Assembly (NCBI RefSeq): GCF_001434665.1
Contig: NZ_AZDG01000007.1
Coordinates: 33,820 to 97,819, forward strand
Source: Companilactobacillus tucceti DSM 20183
Lineage (GTDB): Bacteria; Bacillota; Bacilli; Lactobacillales; Lactobacillaceae
DNA: 64,000 nt
Direction: 5' to 3'
This document shows, one piece after another, positions 43,850-52,804 of the stretch (position 1 is its first letter; each line of letters opens with the position of its first letter). Position numbers and translations under genes: made by a program. A model generated the notes under the pieces. It ran no database searches and had not been told where the DNA came from. It worked only from the letters and a program-made list of their open reading frames with translations.

Positions 43850-46800
43850 AAGAACTGATATACATAAAATCATGGTAATTGGCTCCGGTCCGATTATTAT
43901 TGGTCAGGCTGCTGAATTTGATTATTCGGGGACACAAGCATGTATGGCCCTAAAAGAGCTTGGTTATGAAGTTGTTTTGGTCAACTCAAATCCAGCTACG
44001 ATCATGACTGATAAAGAAATTGCCGATCAAGTTTACATTGAACCAATTACTTATCAATTTGTTTCTCAAATTTTAAGAAAAGAATTACCAGACGCAATTC
44101 TGCCAACACTAGGTGGACAACAAGGTTTGAATATGGCGATGGAACTTGCCAAGTCAGGAATTTTAGAAGACCTTGATATTGAATTGTTAGGAACAAAACT
44201 AGATGCGATCGACCAAGCAGAAGATCGTGAGAAGTTTAGAAGTTTAATGAATGAATTAAACGAACCAGTTCCTGAATCAGCAATCGTTAATGAGATGGAA
44301 GAAGCCGTTGAAGCTGGTAATAGAATCGGATATCCATTAATTGTCCGTCCAGCCTTTACCATGGGTGGAACAGGTGGCGGAATTGCCGATAATGAACAAG
44401 AACTACGTCGCATCGTTGACCGTGGTTTAACACTTTCACCAGTTACACAAGTTATGCTTGAACAAAGTATCGCCGGCTTTAAAGAAATCGAGTTTGAAGT
44501 TATGCGTGATGCAAATGATAATGCCATGGTTGTTTGTGGTATGGAAAACTTTGATCCAGTCGGGATTCATACTGGGGATTCAATTGTTTATGCACCAATT
44601 CAAACTTTGAGTGATCGTGAATTTCAAATGCTTAGAGACGTTGCTCTAAAAATTATTCGTGCTCTTAAAATCGAAGGTGGCTGTAACGTACAGTTGGCAC
44701 TTGATCCTAAGAGTTTCAAGTATTTTGTTATCGAAGTAAATCCTCGTGTCAGTCGTTCTAGTGCTTTGGCTTCTAAAGCAACAGGTTATCCAATCGCTAA
44801 AGTAGCCGCAAAAATTGCTATCGGATTAACTCTAGATGAGATCATCAATCCAGTTACTGGAACAACTTATGCTGAATTTGAACCAGCTCTTGATTATGTC
44901 GTTTGCAAAATTCCTAGATGGCCATTTGATAAATTTACTAAAGCAGACCGTTTATTAGGAACACAAATGAAGGCAACAGGTGAAGTTATGGCAATTGGCC
45001 GTAATATCGAAGAAGCTACCTTAAAAGCTGTTCGTTCACTTGAGATCGGCTTAAATTACATTGATGAACCGAAACTTCATCAAATTTCAGATGCTGATTT
45101 AGAAGAAGGTTTAGTTGAAGCTAAAGATGATCGTCTGTTTTATCTAGCAGAGGCAATTAGAAGAGGAATGACGATTGAAGAATTAGCTGATAAGACAAAG
45201 ATAAACTTATTCTTCTTAGATAAATTACTTCATATAATTGAAATTGAAGACGAATTAAAAAATAATGTTGATGATTCTGAATTGCTCTTAGAAGCTAAGA
45301 AAAATGGCTTTTCTGATGCAACGATCGCAGAAATTTGGAATCAGACTGAGGACCAAGTTCGTAAATTCAGAACTGATAATAAATTACTACCAGTTTATAA
45401 GATGGTTGATACTTGTGCTGGTGAATTTGATTCAGAAACACCATACTTTTATGGAACTTATGAAACAGAAAATGAAAGTATTGTCAGCAATAAGCCATCT
45501 ATCTTAGTCATTGGATCTGGTCCTATCAGAATTGGACAAGGTGTGGAGTTTGATTATGCTACAGTTCATTCTGTTAAGGCTATCCAAAAAGCTGGTTATG
45601 AAGCAATTATCATGAATAGTAATCCTGAAACAGTCTCAACTGATTTTTCAGTTTCAGATAAATTGTATTTTGAACCACTAACTTTGGAAGATGTTTTGAA
45701 TGTAATTGAGTTAGAAAAACCAGAAGGCGTTATTTTACAATTTGGTGGTCAAACTGCTATCAACTTGGCTGAACCATTATTGGCTCATGGGGTAAAGGTT
45801 CTTGGTACAAGTGTTGAAGATATTAATCGTGCTGAAGATCGTGATGAATTTGAGAAAGTCATCAATAAAGCTAATATCGCTCATCCACAAGGAGATACAG
45901 CTGATAATGCTGAAGATGCACTTGTTATTGCTGATAAAGTTGGTTATCCGGTTTTAGTACGTCCTAGTTATGTATTGGGTGGACGTGCTATGGAAATCAT
46001 TCATCATAAAGAAGATCTTGATTACTATATGCATAATGCCGTTAAAGCTTCACACGATCATCCAGTTTTAGTTGATCATTACTTAATAGGTAAAGAATGT
46101 GAAGTCGATGCGATCTGTGATGGAAAAGATGTTTTGATTCCAGGTATTATGGAACATATAGAACGTGCAGGTGTGCATTCAGGGGATTCCATGTCAGTGT
46201 ACCCAACACAACATTTCTCAGATGCCATCTGTGATCAGATCGTTCATTATACTAAATTGTTAGCTAAAGACCTCAATTGTATCGGTATGATGAATATTCA
46301 GTTCGTAGTTCATGAAGAAAAAGTTTATGTCATTGAAGTAAATCCTCGTGCCAGTCGTACAGTTCCGTTCTTAAGTAAGGTAACTGATATCCCAATGGCA
46401 CAAGTTGCCACAAATGTTATTCTTGGAAACTCACTTCATGACCAAGGTTACCAATATGGATTGAAGCCTGTTGGTGAATTAGTTCACGTGAAAGCACCGG
46501 TCTTTTCATTCTCAAAATTGAATGGTGTAGACCCATTATTAGGACCTGAAATGAAGTCGACAGGTGAGGTTATGGGGACAGATAAAACATTTGAAAAAGC
46601 ACTTTATAAGGCTTTCGAAGGTGCTAAATTACACGTCCCAGATCACGGTAAAGTCTTGATTACAACTAAGGATTCAGACGTAAAAGAAGGTTATCAAGTT
46701 GCAAAGAGATTCCGTGACTTAGGATTTTTGATCTTGGCAACCGGCCATACCGCTGACTATCTGATGTCTGAAGGTTTAAATGTTAAAAAACTTGAACCTA

Positions 46801-46994
46801 AGGAATTGCACCAGATGATGCTTGACAAAAATATAGACGTTGTTATCAATACTGTGATCGATGATAAAGATCATGGAGAATATGTCAGAACTTTGGCAAT
46901 CGCTCATGGAGTAACACTATTCACAGCTATTGATACAGTTTATGGGATGCTTGATGTCCTAGAATCACAATCTTTTTACACTAAAGCTCTTTAG
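43842..46994 (+). CDS. carB: Carbamoyl-phosphate synthase large subunit
   Basis: A 1050-residue ATP-grasp synthetase with two homologous halves. The first begins [28 protein letters not shown] and the second (near residue 560) [20 protein letters not shown]; each carries an ATP-grasp motif ([28 protein letters not shown]). The C-terminal allosteric domain is present. Full length. AAGGGGAAAG sets ATG 43842 rather than the frame opening at 43812. A terminator follows. Confidence 0.95.
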   Translation: MTKRTDIHKIMVIGSGPIIIGQAAEFDYSGTQACMALKELGYEVVLVNSNPATIMTDKEIADQVYIEPITYQFVSQILRKELPDAILPTLGGQQGLNMAMELAKSGILEDLDIELLGTKLDAIDQAEDREKFRSLMNELNEPVPESAIVNEMEEAVEAGNRIGYPLIVRPAFTMGGTGGGIADNEQELRRIVDRGLTLSPVTQVMLEQSIAGFKEIEFEVMRDANDNAMVVCGMENFDPVGIHTGDSIVYAPIQTLSDREFQMLRDVALKIIRALKIEGGCNVQLALDPKSFKYFVIEVNPRVSRSSALASKATGYPIAKVAAKIAIGLTLDEIINPVTGTTYAEFEPALDYVVCKIPRWPFDKFTKADRLLGTQMKATGEVMAIGRNIEEATLKAVRSLEIGLNYIDEPKLHQISDADLEEGLVEAKDDRLFYLAEAIRRGMTIEELADKTKINLFFLDKLLHIIEIEDELKNNVDDSELLLEAKKNGFSDATIAEIWNQTEDQVRKFRTDNKLLPVYKMVDTCAGEFDSETPYFYGTYETENESIVSNKPSILVIGSGPIRIGQGVEFDYATVHSVKAIQKAGYEAIIMNSNPETVSTDFSVSDKLYFEPLTLEDVLNVIELEKPEGVILQFGGQTAINLAEPLLAHGVKVLGTSVEDINRAEDRDEFEKVINKANIAHPQGDTADNAEDALVIADKVGYPVLVRPSYVLGGRAMEIIHHKEDLDYYMHNAVKASHDHPVLVDHYLIGKECEVDAICDGKDVLIPGIMEHIERAGVHSGDSMSVYPTQHFSDAICDQIVHYTKLLAKDLNCIGMMNIQFVVHEEKVYVIEVNPRASRTVPFLSKVTDIPMAQVATNVILGNSLHDQGYQYGLKPVGELVHVKAPVFSFSKLNGVDPLLGPEMKSTGEVMGTDKTFEKALYKAFEGAKLHVPDHGKVLITTKDSDVKEGYQVAKRFRDLGFLILATGHTADYLMSEGLNVKKLEPKELHQMMLDKNIDVVINTVIDDKDHGEYVRTLAIAHGVTLFTAIDTVYGMLDVLESQSFYTKAL

Positions 46995-46997
46995 TAA

Positions 46998-47042
46998 AAA
47001 AATAAAAAGTTCAAAATCAATTTCAGATTTTGAACTTTTTTT
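46998..47042 (+). terminator. Rho-independent terminator
   Basis: AAAAAGTTCAAAATC/GATTTTGAACTTTTTTT around AATTTCA, directly after carB. Confidence 0.85.
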
Positions 47043-47159
47043 ATTGAATATTTTTAATATATTTTTTTGATAGAGAGGTATACCAATTGATTTTTGCTAT
47101 TACTAGGTTTTTTGTCCAAATTTTGGTTTAAAACCGGTTATTTATTTTAAGATAAAAAA

Positions 47160-47217
47160 AATAAAGGCCTACCACTAGCCTTTATTGCGAGAGATCCAGA
47201 GCCTACCACAAACTCTG
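47160..47217 (+). other. Twin hairpins with the same loop sequence
   Basis: AATAAAGGC/GCCTTTATT (47160-47186) and CAGAG/CTCTG (47197-47217) both display CTACCAC in the loop. They lie in a 560-base AT-rich gap between carB and the 47612 gene in which no other gene, promoter or repeat was recognised with confidence. The twin loops suggest a small RNA or a protein-binding site. Confidence 0.4.
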
Positions 47218-47611
47218 TTTACAAGCAGTTGAGAAGGAGTACTACATGTAACAATAACAAGAAGTTAGGTTCATATTTCCCGCCTATATAAACCATCTTC
47301 ATTATAAAGCTTTACTTATGTTTTTTCCACACTTTGTGAAAAAACATTTTAATTAAAATCAATAACAGAATATTGCAACTAATAGGAACTTAAGCGCTAT
47401 CAATATATAATATCATGGTTTTATCGATAAGTTTTTTCTGAAGTAAAAATGCTATAAATGCCTATATCATTGCAATATGTCAATTTCAAACAATCCAATT
47501 TTATAATTCTGGTTATAAATATCCTGAATAATGTTAGATAATCATTGCAGATAGAAAAAATATTCTAATTATGAATTGAAGGCGGTATGAGTCTTGGAGG
47601 AATTTAAAAGT

Positions 47612-47866
47612 ATGTCTATAAAGAGCGACGATGTTGTTCGCAAATTAGAAGAATCTGTTGGGACTTTTAACATCAATTCAGAAGAAGTTCTAATTGAACT
47701 GGTTATGAGTTATATATTTAAAATGAATAAACAAGTTGACTGGCAAATGCCACTAACAAATTTACGCAGTGATTTAGTCTACTATTCTTTACAAACGGAC
47801 GATCAAAATAAGCGTGATGTTGAGGAATTGTTGTTTAAGATCAATTATCTTTTGAATTGTAAATAG
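47612..47866 (+). CDS. Hypothetical helical protein (84 aa)
   Basis: TTGGAGG at 47594-47600 is the ribosome site, so the start is ATG 47612 rather than the TTG inside it. The 84-residue product (MSIKSDDVVRKLEESVGTFN..) is mostly helical, without membrane segments. Size and helicity recall bacteriocin immunity proteins (EntA type), but no conserved motif confirms this and no bacteriocin gene is near. Confidence 0.6.
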   Translation: MSIKSDDVVRKLEESVGTFNINSEEVLIELVMSYIFKMNKQVDWQMPLTNLRSDLVYYSLQTDDQNKRDVEELLFKINYLLNCK

Positions 47867-47882
47867 ATTCTCGAATTATTTA

Positions 47883-48012
47883 GAGAGTGGGACAAAACAT
47901 GTTCAGCTTTCGAGCATTAAGGCAAATAGCGCCAGTAATCCGAATTTGGATTGCTGGCGCTATTTGATTTAAGCGGAAAAAGCTATGTTTTATTCCACGT
48001 TTATGCTGCATA
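47883..48012 (+). repeat. R2 nested-hairpin repeat with terminator
   Basis: Outer stem GTGGGACAAAACAT/ATGTTTTATTCCAC, internal loop TTCAGCTTTCGAGCATTAA against TTTAAGCGGAAAAAGCT, inner hairpin AAATAGCGCCAG..CTGGCGCTATTT with an AATCCGAATTTGGATT tip. It follows the 47612 gene, and an R4 element lies 38 bases further on. Confidence 0.82.
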
Positions 48013-48050
48013 TTTGAAGATAATAATAGTTTTGTTCCAAACTCTTTTAT

Positions 48051-48173
48051 GGCCTAAACGTGTAACATAAGGCTGCAACCTCCACATAGTTACGAACCAC
48101 AAATGATTGATAGTACCAATCATTCGTGATTCTAGACTATGTTCCGGTGGCAAACCGCCTTTTGTCACACTCT
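48051..48173 (-). repeat. R4 structured repeat, copy 2
   Basis: Minus strand: GTGTGACAAAAGGC pairs with GCCTTATGTTACAC. The core GGTTTGCCACCGGAACATAG, central hairpin CACGAATGATTG/CAATCATTTGTG and CTATGTGGAGGTTGCAG are as in copy 1. The outer stem differs from copy 1 but keeps pairing. Confidence 0.77.
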
Positions 48174-48213
48174 TTTTTTTGCGCCATGATATTATATTTA
48201 TGAGGTGAAATTG

Positions 48214-48966
48214 ATGGTTAAAATTTATCAAAGAAACTTTCAGGATGTTCCGGTACTTGAAGTAGTTGAGGAAGAGTATCGCTACAAAAAAGTTCCGTTA
48301 GTTGTGTTTTATCATGGTTGGCGTTCTGAAAAAGAATTAGTATTAACGCAAGCTAGAAAATTAGCTGCTAAACATATCAGAGTGGTTTTACCAGATGCTA
48401 TGAATCATGGTAAAAGATTGGAGGATGTTTCCTCGATTCCTTCATTTACTTTTTGGAATAGTATTCAAGGCAATTTATCTGAGTTTGAGTTGATCGTAGG
48501 CTTTTATCAAAAGAGAGACTTGATAAAAGATGGAAAAATTGGAGTTGGTGGATACTCTATGGGTGGAATGACTACAGGTGCCTTGATGACACAACACCCA
48601 GAGATCACCGCTGCCACAATTATTATGGGAACACCTAATTTGAATGCCTATGCCAAATTAGTTAGATATCATGCTAAAAATCATGGCATCTATGTACCTA
48701 GAGATATGAAGATGCTAACAAGTTGGATCGATAATTATGATTTGAACTTGCAACCAGAAAAAATCAATAAACGTCCGCTACTGTTTTGGCACGGTACCGT
48801 TGATGAGCGTATTCCTTATGAGGAGTCCAAAGATTTCTTTGATAAAATTCAAGGGAATGATTACGCTGAGCAAGTGGCTTTTATTACTGGTTACAAAGCT
48901 GGCCATTTGGTAGAGCCACCATTGATGGATAAAATCGCTAACTTTTTTGAGTATTATTTGTGGTAG
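48214..48966 (+). CDS. Alpha/beta hydrolase (esterase)
   Basis: GAGGTG sets the start at ATG 48214. A 250-residue hydrolase: nucleophile GGYSMGG, acid residue in WHGTVDERIPYEES, His in KAGHLVEPP, and an oxyanion-side FYHGW. It resembles B. subtilis YitV-type esterases of the prolyl-oligopeptidase-like fold. Cytosolic. The substrate is unknown. Confidence 0.87.
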   Translation: MVKIYQRNFQDVPVLEVVEEEYRYKKVPLVVFYHGWRSEKELVLTQARKLAAKHIRVVLPDAMNHGKRLEDVSSIPSFTFWNSIQGNLSEFELIVGFYQKRDLIKDGKIGVGGYSMGGMTTGALMTQHPEITAATIIMGTPNLNAYAKLVRYHAKNHGIYVPRDMKMLTSWIDNYDLNLQPEKINKRPLLFWHGTVDERIPYEESKDFFDKIQGNDYAEQVAFITGYKAGHLVEPPLMDKIANFFEYYLW

Positions 48967-49027
48967 ATAGGTTTTGATTGTAAGTATAAAAGATTAATAC
49001 ATGCTAAAAAAATGAGGAAAACGTTTA

Positions 49028-49162
49028 ATGACTCCAAAGGATACGGATAAAAAAGATTCTAAAAAGTTAACAGAAGCAACCAAAGATATTCCGGTTAAAG
49101 AACTAAATAGTCGAAAAGATGTTGAAGATTGGTTAAAGGAGACATCAGAAGACGATGAATAA
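49028..49162 (+). CDS. Small charged protein (44 aa)
   Basis: Too short for a usual gene cutoff, but a GAGGAAAA ribosome site precedes ATG 49028. It encodes 44 very hydrophilic residues (MTPKDTDKKDSKKLTEATKD.., then a DVEDWLKETSEDDE tail). It stands alone before a bidirectional terminator. Similar short charged proteins are widespread and uncharacterised in lactobacilli. Confidence 0.5.
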   Translation: MTPKDTDKKDSKKLTEATKDIPVKELNSRKDVEDWLKETSEDDE

Positions 49163-49212
49163 AAATAATATTGTTATATTATATGTGATAAAACATATTT
49201 TTAGTTTAAGCA

Positions 49213-49252
49213 AAATAAATAGGCAATCCAATTTTGGATTGTCTATTTATTT
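49213..49252. terminator. Bidirectional terminator
   Basis: AAATAAATAGGCAATCCA/TGGATTGTCTATTTATTT with an AATCC/GGATT tip; it serves the small plus-strand gene and menE on the minus strand. Confidence 0.8.
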
Positions 49253-49283
49253 CTTTTTCCACAGATATAAATCCGTCAAAATT

Positions 49284-50741
49284 CTAAATCAGTTTATAAG
49301 GTAGATCATATATTTTACGACGTAAAACTTTTCCACTGGATGTTTGTGGGAAATGATCTACTTGTCTGAATTCCTTAGGTACTTTGTAATGTGCCATGTG
49401 GTCACGACCGTAATCGATCAAGTCTTGACCTGTTAAATAAGCCTTTTCATCCAGAATTACATAGGCAATAGGGACTTGTCCCCAGGTTTCATTACGTTTG
49501 CCGATTATCAGCATTCCTAAGATACCTTTTATTTTGCTATAAATATTTTCCACTTCTTCTGGATAAATATTTTCTCCACCGGAAATTATCATATCGTCTT
49601 TGCGACCTTTAACGAATAAGAAACCTTCATCGTCAATAAAGCCGATATCACCGGTACGAAAGTAATTGTCTTTAGTCATTCTTTGCCTGAATAATTCAGG
49701 CATATTGAGATAACTTTTGGCCACATTAGGAGCTTTGACTTCGATTTCTCCGATACCTTCGTTATTTTTTTGAGTGATCCTCAATTGAACGGGGAATAAT
49801 GCCTGTCCAGATGAGCCAACTTTTCTTTGAGCGTCGCGATTATTTAAAGCAACGACGTTAGATGCAGTTTCTGTCATGCCATAACTTTGAATAACAGGAA
49901 TTGCCAGCATATTACAACGCAAAAGTGTCCAATTATCGATTGGGCCACCACCTAGTAAAACACAGCGGAAATTGCTGTTGTATTTTTGTTTTGGAGCCAA
50001 ATTGTTTAATAGCCGTTTCAACATTGTTGGTACAAGTGAAATAATCGAGGCGCGCTCATTGATAAGTATTTTATTGATATAGGTTTCATCAAATTTTGGT
50101 ATTAGATAAACGCCAATACCATAGATGAGAGAACGCATAGCAATCGATAATCCAGAAATGTGAAATAGCGGAACAGCCAAAACCCATGAATCACGGTAAT
50201 TTATTCCTAGATTTAAAGAAGTACCGATTGCAGAATAAAAGTGATTACCAAAGGTTTGTAACACACCTTTAGGGCGTCCAGAAGTTCCAGATGTATACAT
50301 AATAGAAGTAACATCGTCGTTATTAAATTCTTCCACAGGTTGATAACTTTTATCATTAACTAATGACAAAGTTTTGGAGATACGCACTTGTGGATAATCT
50401 ATTTGTTCGATTTCTGACAAGTCTGCATTATCATCTTTTAAGCAAAATTTGGCATTTGAATCTCTAAGTTGAAAGACTAATTCATCTTTTGATAAGCGAG
50501 TGTTTAAAAAAACAATTTCAGCACCAATTTGTTGTAAGGCTAATATAGCAATATAACCGTTAAAACTATTAGTAATAAAAATAGCGATTCGGTCATGTTG
50601 CTTTACGCCGTATGTTGATAGCTTGCTGGCATATAATTGAACACTATCATCTAATTCTTTAAAGGTGAAATCAGAATGTTCTAGGATCAATGCCGTTTTT
50701 TTAGGATTAAGCTGAGCTTGTTTTTTTAACCAATTTTCCAA
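49284..50741 (-). CDS. menE: o-Succinylbenzoate-CoA ligase (MenE)
   Basis: A 485-residue acyl-adenylating enzyme of the menaquinone pathway. AMP-binding motif MYTSGTSGRPKGV, A5 motif QSYGMTETAS, and the A7-A8 region YFRTGDIGFIDDEGFLFVKGR with the catalytic Lys in SSGKVLRRKIYDLP. It ends 15 bases before menB's stop-to-start order on the minus strand (menB is upstream), so the pair is an operon. The function is supported by menB next to it. Confidence 0.9.
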   Translation of the reverse strand: MENWLKKQAQLNPKKTALILEHSDFTFKELDDSVQLYASKLSTYGVKQHDRIAIFITNSFNGYIAILALQQIGAEIVFLNTRLSKDELVFQLRDSNAKFCLKDDNADLSEIEQIDYPQVRISKTLSLVNDKSYQPVEEFNNDDVTSIMYTSGTSGRPKGVLQTFGNHFYSAIGTSLNLGINYRDSWVLAVPLFHISGLSIAMRSLIYGIGVYLIPKFDETYINKILINERASIISLVPTMLKRLLNNLAPKQKYNSNFRCVLLGGGPIDNWTLLRCNMLAIPVIQSYGMTETASNVVALNNRDAQRKVGSSGQALFPVQLRITQKNNEGIGEIEVKAPNVAKSYLNMPELFRQRMTKDNYFRTGDIGFIDDEGFLFVKGRKDDMIISGGENIYPEEVENIYSKIKGILGMLIIGKRNETWGQVPIAYVILDEKAYLTGQDLIDYGRDHMAHYKVPKEFRQVDHFPQTSSGKVLRRKIYDLPYKLI

Positions 50742-50756
50742 AGTTCATTTTCCTTT

Positions 50757-51572
50757 CTAGGGGAATTTAGGGAACTTGTCGAAATCTGGGTCACGTTTCT
50801 CTAAAAAGGCGTCGCGACCTTCTTTTCCTTCGTCAGTTGTGTAGAATAACATTGTTGAATCGCCAGCCATTTGTTGTAATCCAGCGATCCCGTCAGTATC
50901 TGCATTCATAGCTGCTTTGATAAAACGAATAGCAGTAGGTGATTTCTTCAAGATCTCGTTACACCATTCAATAGTAACCTTTTCTACATCTGCTAGGGGA
51001 ACAACTTTGTTGATCCAACCCATTTGAAAGGCTTCTTCAGCAGAATAGTCTTTACACATGAACCAAACTTCTTTGGCACGTTTATGTCCGATAACACGAG
51101 CTAAGTAAGCTGAACCGTAACCGGCGTCAAAGCTACCTACTTTAGGTCCAGTCTGCATAAATTTGGCATTATCAGCGGCAATAGTTAAATCACAAACTAG
51201 TTGTAAAATATTTCCACCACCAACAGACCAGCCACGAACCATGGCGATAACTGGTTTAGGTATAATACGGATCAAGTGTTGTAAGTCCAAAACGTTCAAT
51301 CTGGCAATATGGTCAGGGCCAACATAGCCACCGTTTCCACGAACACTTTGGTCTCCACCGGAACAAAAGGCTAAGTCTCCTTGTCCAGTTAAAATAATAG
51401 CGCCAATTGAAGCGTCATCACGGCAATAATTGAAAGCCTCAATCATTTCCTGTACAGTGACAGGTGTAAAGGCGTTACGCTTTTCAGGACGATTGATGGT
51501 GATTTTTGCAATTTTGTCCATTCGTTCAAAAAGAATTTCTTTGTATTCTTTAATTGGTTCCCATTTACTCAT
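50757..51572 (-). CDS. menB: 1,4-Dihydroxy-2-naphthoyl-CoA synthase
   Basis: A 271-residue crotonase-fold enzyme closing the naphthoquinone ring. MenB features are [11 protein letters not shown], the oxyanion loop [11 protein letters not shown] and [15 protein letters not shown]. Length and C-terminus ([19 protein letters not shown]) are typical. It is the first gene of a menB-menE transcript and is divergent from the hotdog thioesterase, which may act on its product. Confidence 0.94.
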   Translation of the reverse strand: MSKWEPIKEYKEILFERMDKIAKITINRPEKRNAFTPVTVQEMIEAFNYCRDDASIGAIILTGQGDLAFCSGGDQSVRGNGGYVGPDHIARLNVLDLQHLIRIIPKPVIAMVRGWSVGGGNILQLVCDLTIAADNAKFMQTGPKVGSFDAGYGSAYLARVIGHKRAKEVWFMCKDYSAEEAFQMGWINKVVPLADVEKVTIEWCNEILKKSPTAIRFIKAAMNADTDGIAGLQQMAGDSTMLFYTTDEGKEGRDAFLEKRDPDFDKFPKFP

Positions 51573-51598
51573 TAAAATAACCTCCGAGGTGTTAAGTT

Positions 51599-51973
51599 AT
51601 GAATCTGTTAGAAAATTTAGGGATAAAAGTAATCGAAAAATCTAAGAAAAAAGTTGTCTTAGAGATGGCAATTGAAGATAAACACTTACAGCCATACAAA
51701 ATCATGCATGGGGGACTAAATGCTGTCCTTGCTGAAACAGCCGGCAGTATTGGTGCCAATCTCAATATCCAAGATGAAGGCTTTGCGGCTGTTGGTGTAG
51801 ATATTATGACACATCAACTTAATAAGATTAAGGACGGAATTGTCATCGCTGAAGCCACACCGGTGAGAGTCGGTCGCAATATCCAGACTTGGCAGGCTTT
51901 CACCCATAAAAAGGGCAGTGCCATCAATGCTAGTCTAAGTACTATGACTTTGAAAAAAGTAAAAGTCGATTAA
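51599..51973 (+). CDS. Hotdog-fold thioesterase, possible DHNA-CoA thioesterase
   Basis: A 124-residue PaaI/YdiI-like hotdog enzyme with HGGLNAVLAETAGSIGAN and the catalytic acidic residue after HGG. AGGTG precedes the ATG. Position next to menB suggests it hydrolyses 1,4-dihydroxy-2-naphthoyl-CoA (the MenI role); this is inference from context, as the fold alone does not fix the substrate. Confidence 0.8.
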   Translation: MNLLENLGIKVIEKSKKKVVLEMAIEDKHLQPYKIMHGGLNAVLAETAGSIGANLNIQDEGFAAVGVDIMTHQLNKIKDGIVIAEATPVRVGRNIQTWQAFTHKKGSAINASLSTMTLKKVKVD

Positions 51974-52491
51974 TTTCGATAGATTCTGGAATTAATGATT
52001 TCAAAGAACGCTAAGACGATCAACCCAATTCCAAATAATTGATAAAAGAAAATCATCGTTTTGGAAGGATTAAGAATAAAGATTATTCCCACACCTATCA
52101 ATAAGGCAGAATAAAAGTAATCTAACCAAGGTGTGACGTTAACGTTTTTCTTGGTTTCATTGGAATCTCTAAATTGATTGATCCCATTGACTAATAAAAT
52201 TATTCCTAATACAGGTGGTACAAGTTGAATCAATATCTTGGCTACTAGCAATACTAGAACGGCGACTAATAGCGCACCGGCACCAAGTCCGATGGCGATA
52301 TTATTTTCGCCGTTTTTTTGTCTAATACTTAAACCGTCGATCAATGAAAGAACACCATAGATGGCTATATAAGTAGAAACAAGATAGATAATGGCGTTCA
52401 CACTTTTTGTCGGTTGTGCAGTGATCAAGATTCCGACTACTAATAAAAAAATAAAGCGCAGCCAACGATAAAGTTGGAACTGTCTGACCAT
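51970..52491 (-). CDS. DUF308/HdeD-like membrane protein
   Basis: A 173-residue protein with about six helices, matching the layout of HdeD-family (DUF308) acid-resistance membrane proteins of enterobacteria and their Gram-positive relatives. Its 3' end overlaps that of the thioesterase gene by a few bases on the opposite strand. A GGGGGAAG site precedes the ATG. The role is unknown. Confidence 0.75.
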   Translation of the reverse strand: MVRQFQLYRWLRFIFLLVVGILITAQPTKSVNAIIYLVSTYIAIYGVLSLIDGLSIRQKNGENNIAIGLGAGALLVAVLVLLVAKILIQLVPPVLGIILLVNGINQFRDSNETKKNVNVTPWLDYFYSALLIGVGIIFILNPSKTMIFFYQLFGIGLIVLAFFEIINSRIYRN

Positions 52492-52743
52492 TTTTTCACT
52501 TCCCCCAAGTAATTATAAAACTATGATAACAGAATAATCCTAATTGGTTAGATTTAAAGAAAACGGAACCAATCTTATAAATTAAAAAATCTTTAATTTA
52601 TAAGAAAGCGCCATCAGTTATTTGTGGCTGAATTAGGGGTTCCTAACCCACCAATGTCCGTCTACATCATCAAGAAAAAGCTTGCAAGTAAATTAGAAAA
52701 CTATTAGAATATCAATATTTCCATTATTCAATTTAAAGGATGA

Positions 52744-52779
52744 GATCTTGTACCCGAACTGACTTTGTCAGACAAGATC
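52744..52779 (+). promoter_or_regulatory. Bulged hairpin in the permease leader
   Basis: GATCTTGT (52744-52751), a seven-base 5' bulge (ACCCGAA), then CTGAC/GTCAG and ACAAGATC. It lies 14 bases before the AGGAGG site of the amino acid permease. A continuous 3' strand with a one-sided bulge is typical of protein- or ligand-binding RNA sites; no family was recognised. Confidence 0.45.
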
Positions 52780-52804
52780 GTAGCAAGTTATTAGGAGGAT
52801 GTTT

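Noticed and set aside
44066..44527. Minus-strand ORF of 153 codons inside carB
   Set aside because: Antisense shadow of a highly conserved gene; Ser-rich product without a ribosome site. The same applies to the 10344-10691 ORF inside the phosphoketolase.
52624..52707. Short GTG-start ORF (AELGVPNPPMSVYIIKKKLA..) before the permease
   Set aside because: Looks protein-like, but no ribosome site and no recognised family; could be a gene remnant. Not supported enough to list as a gene.
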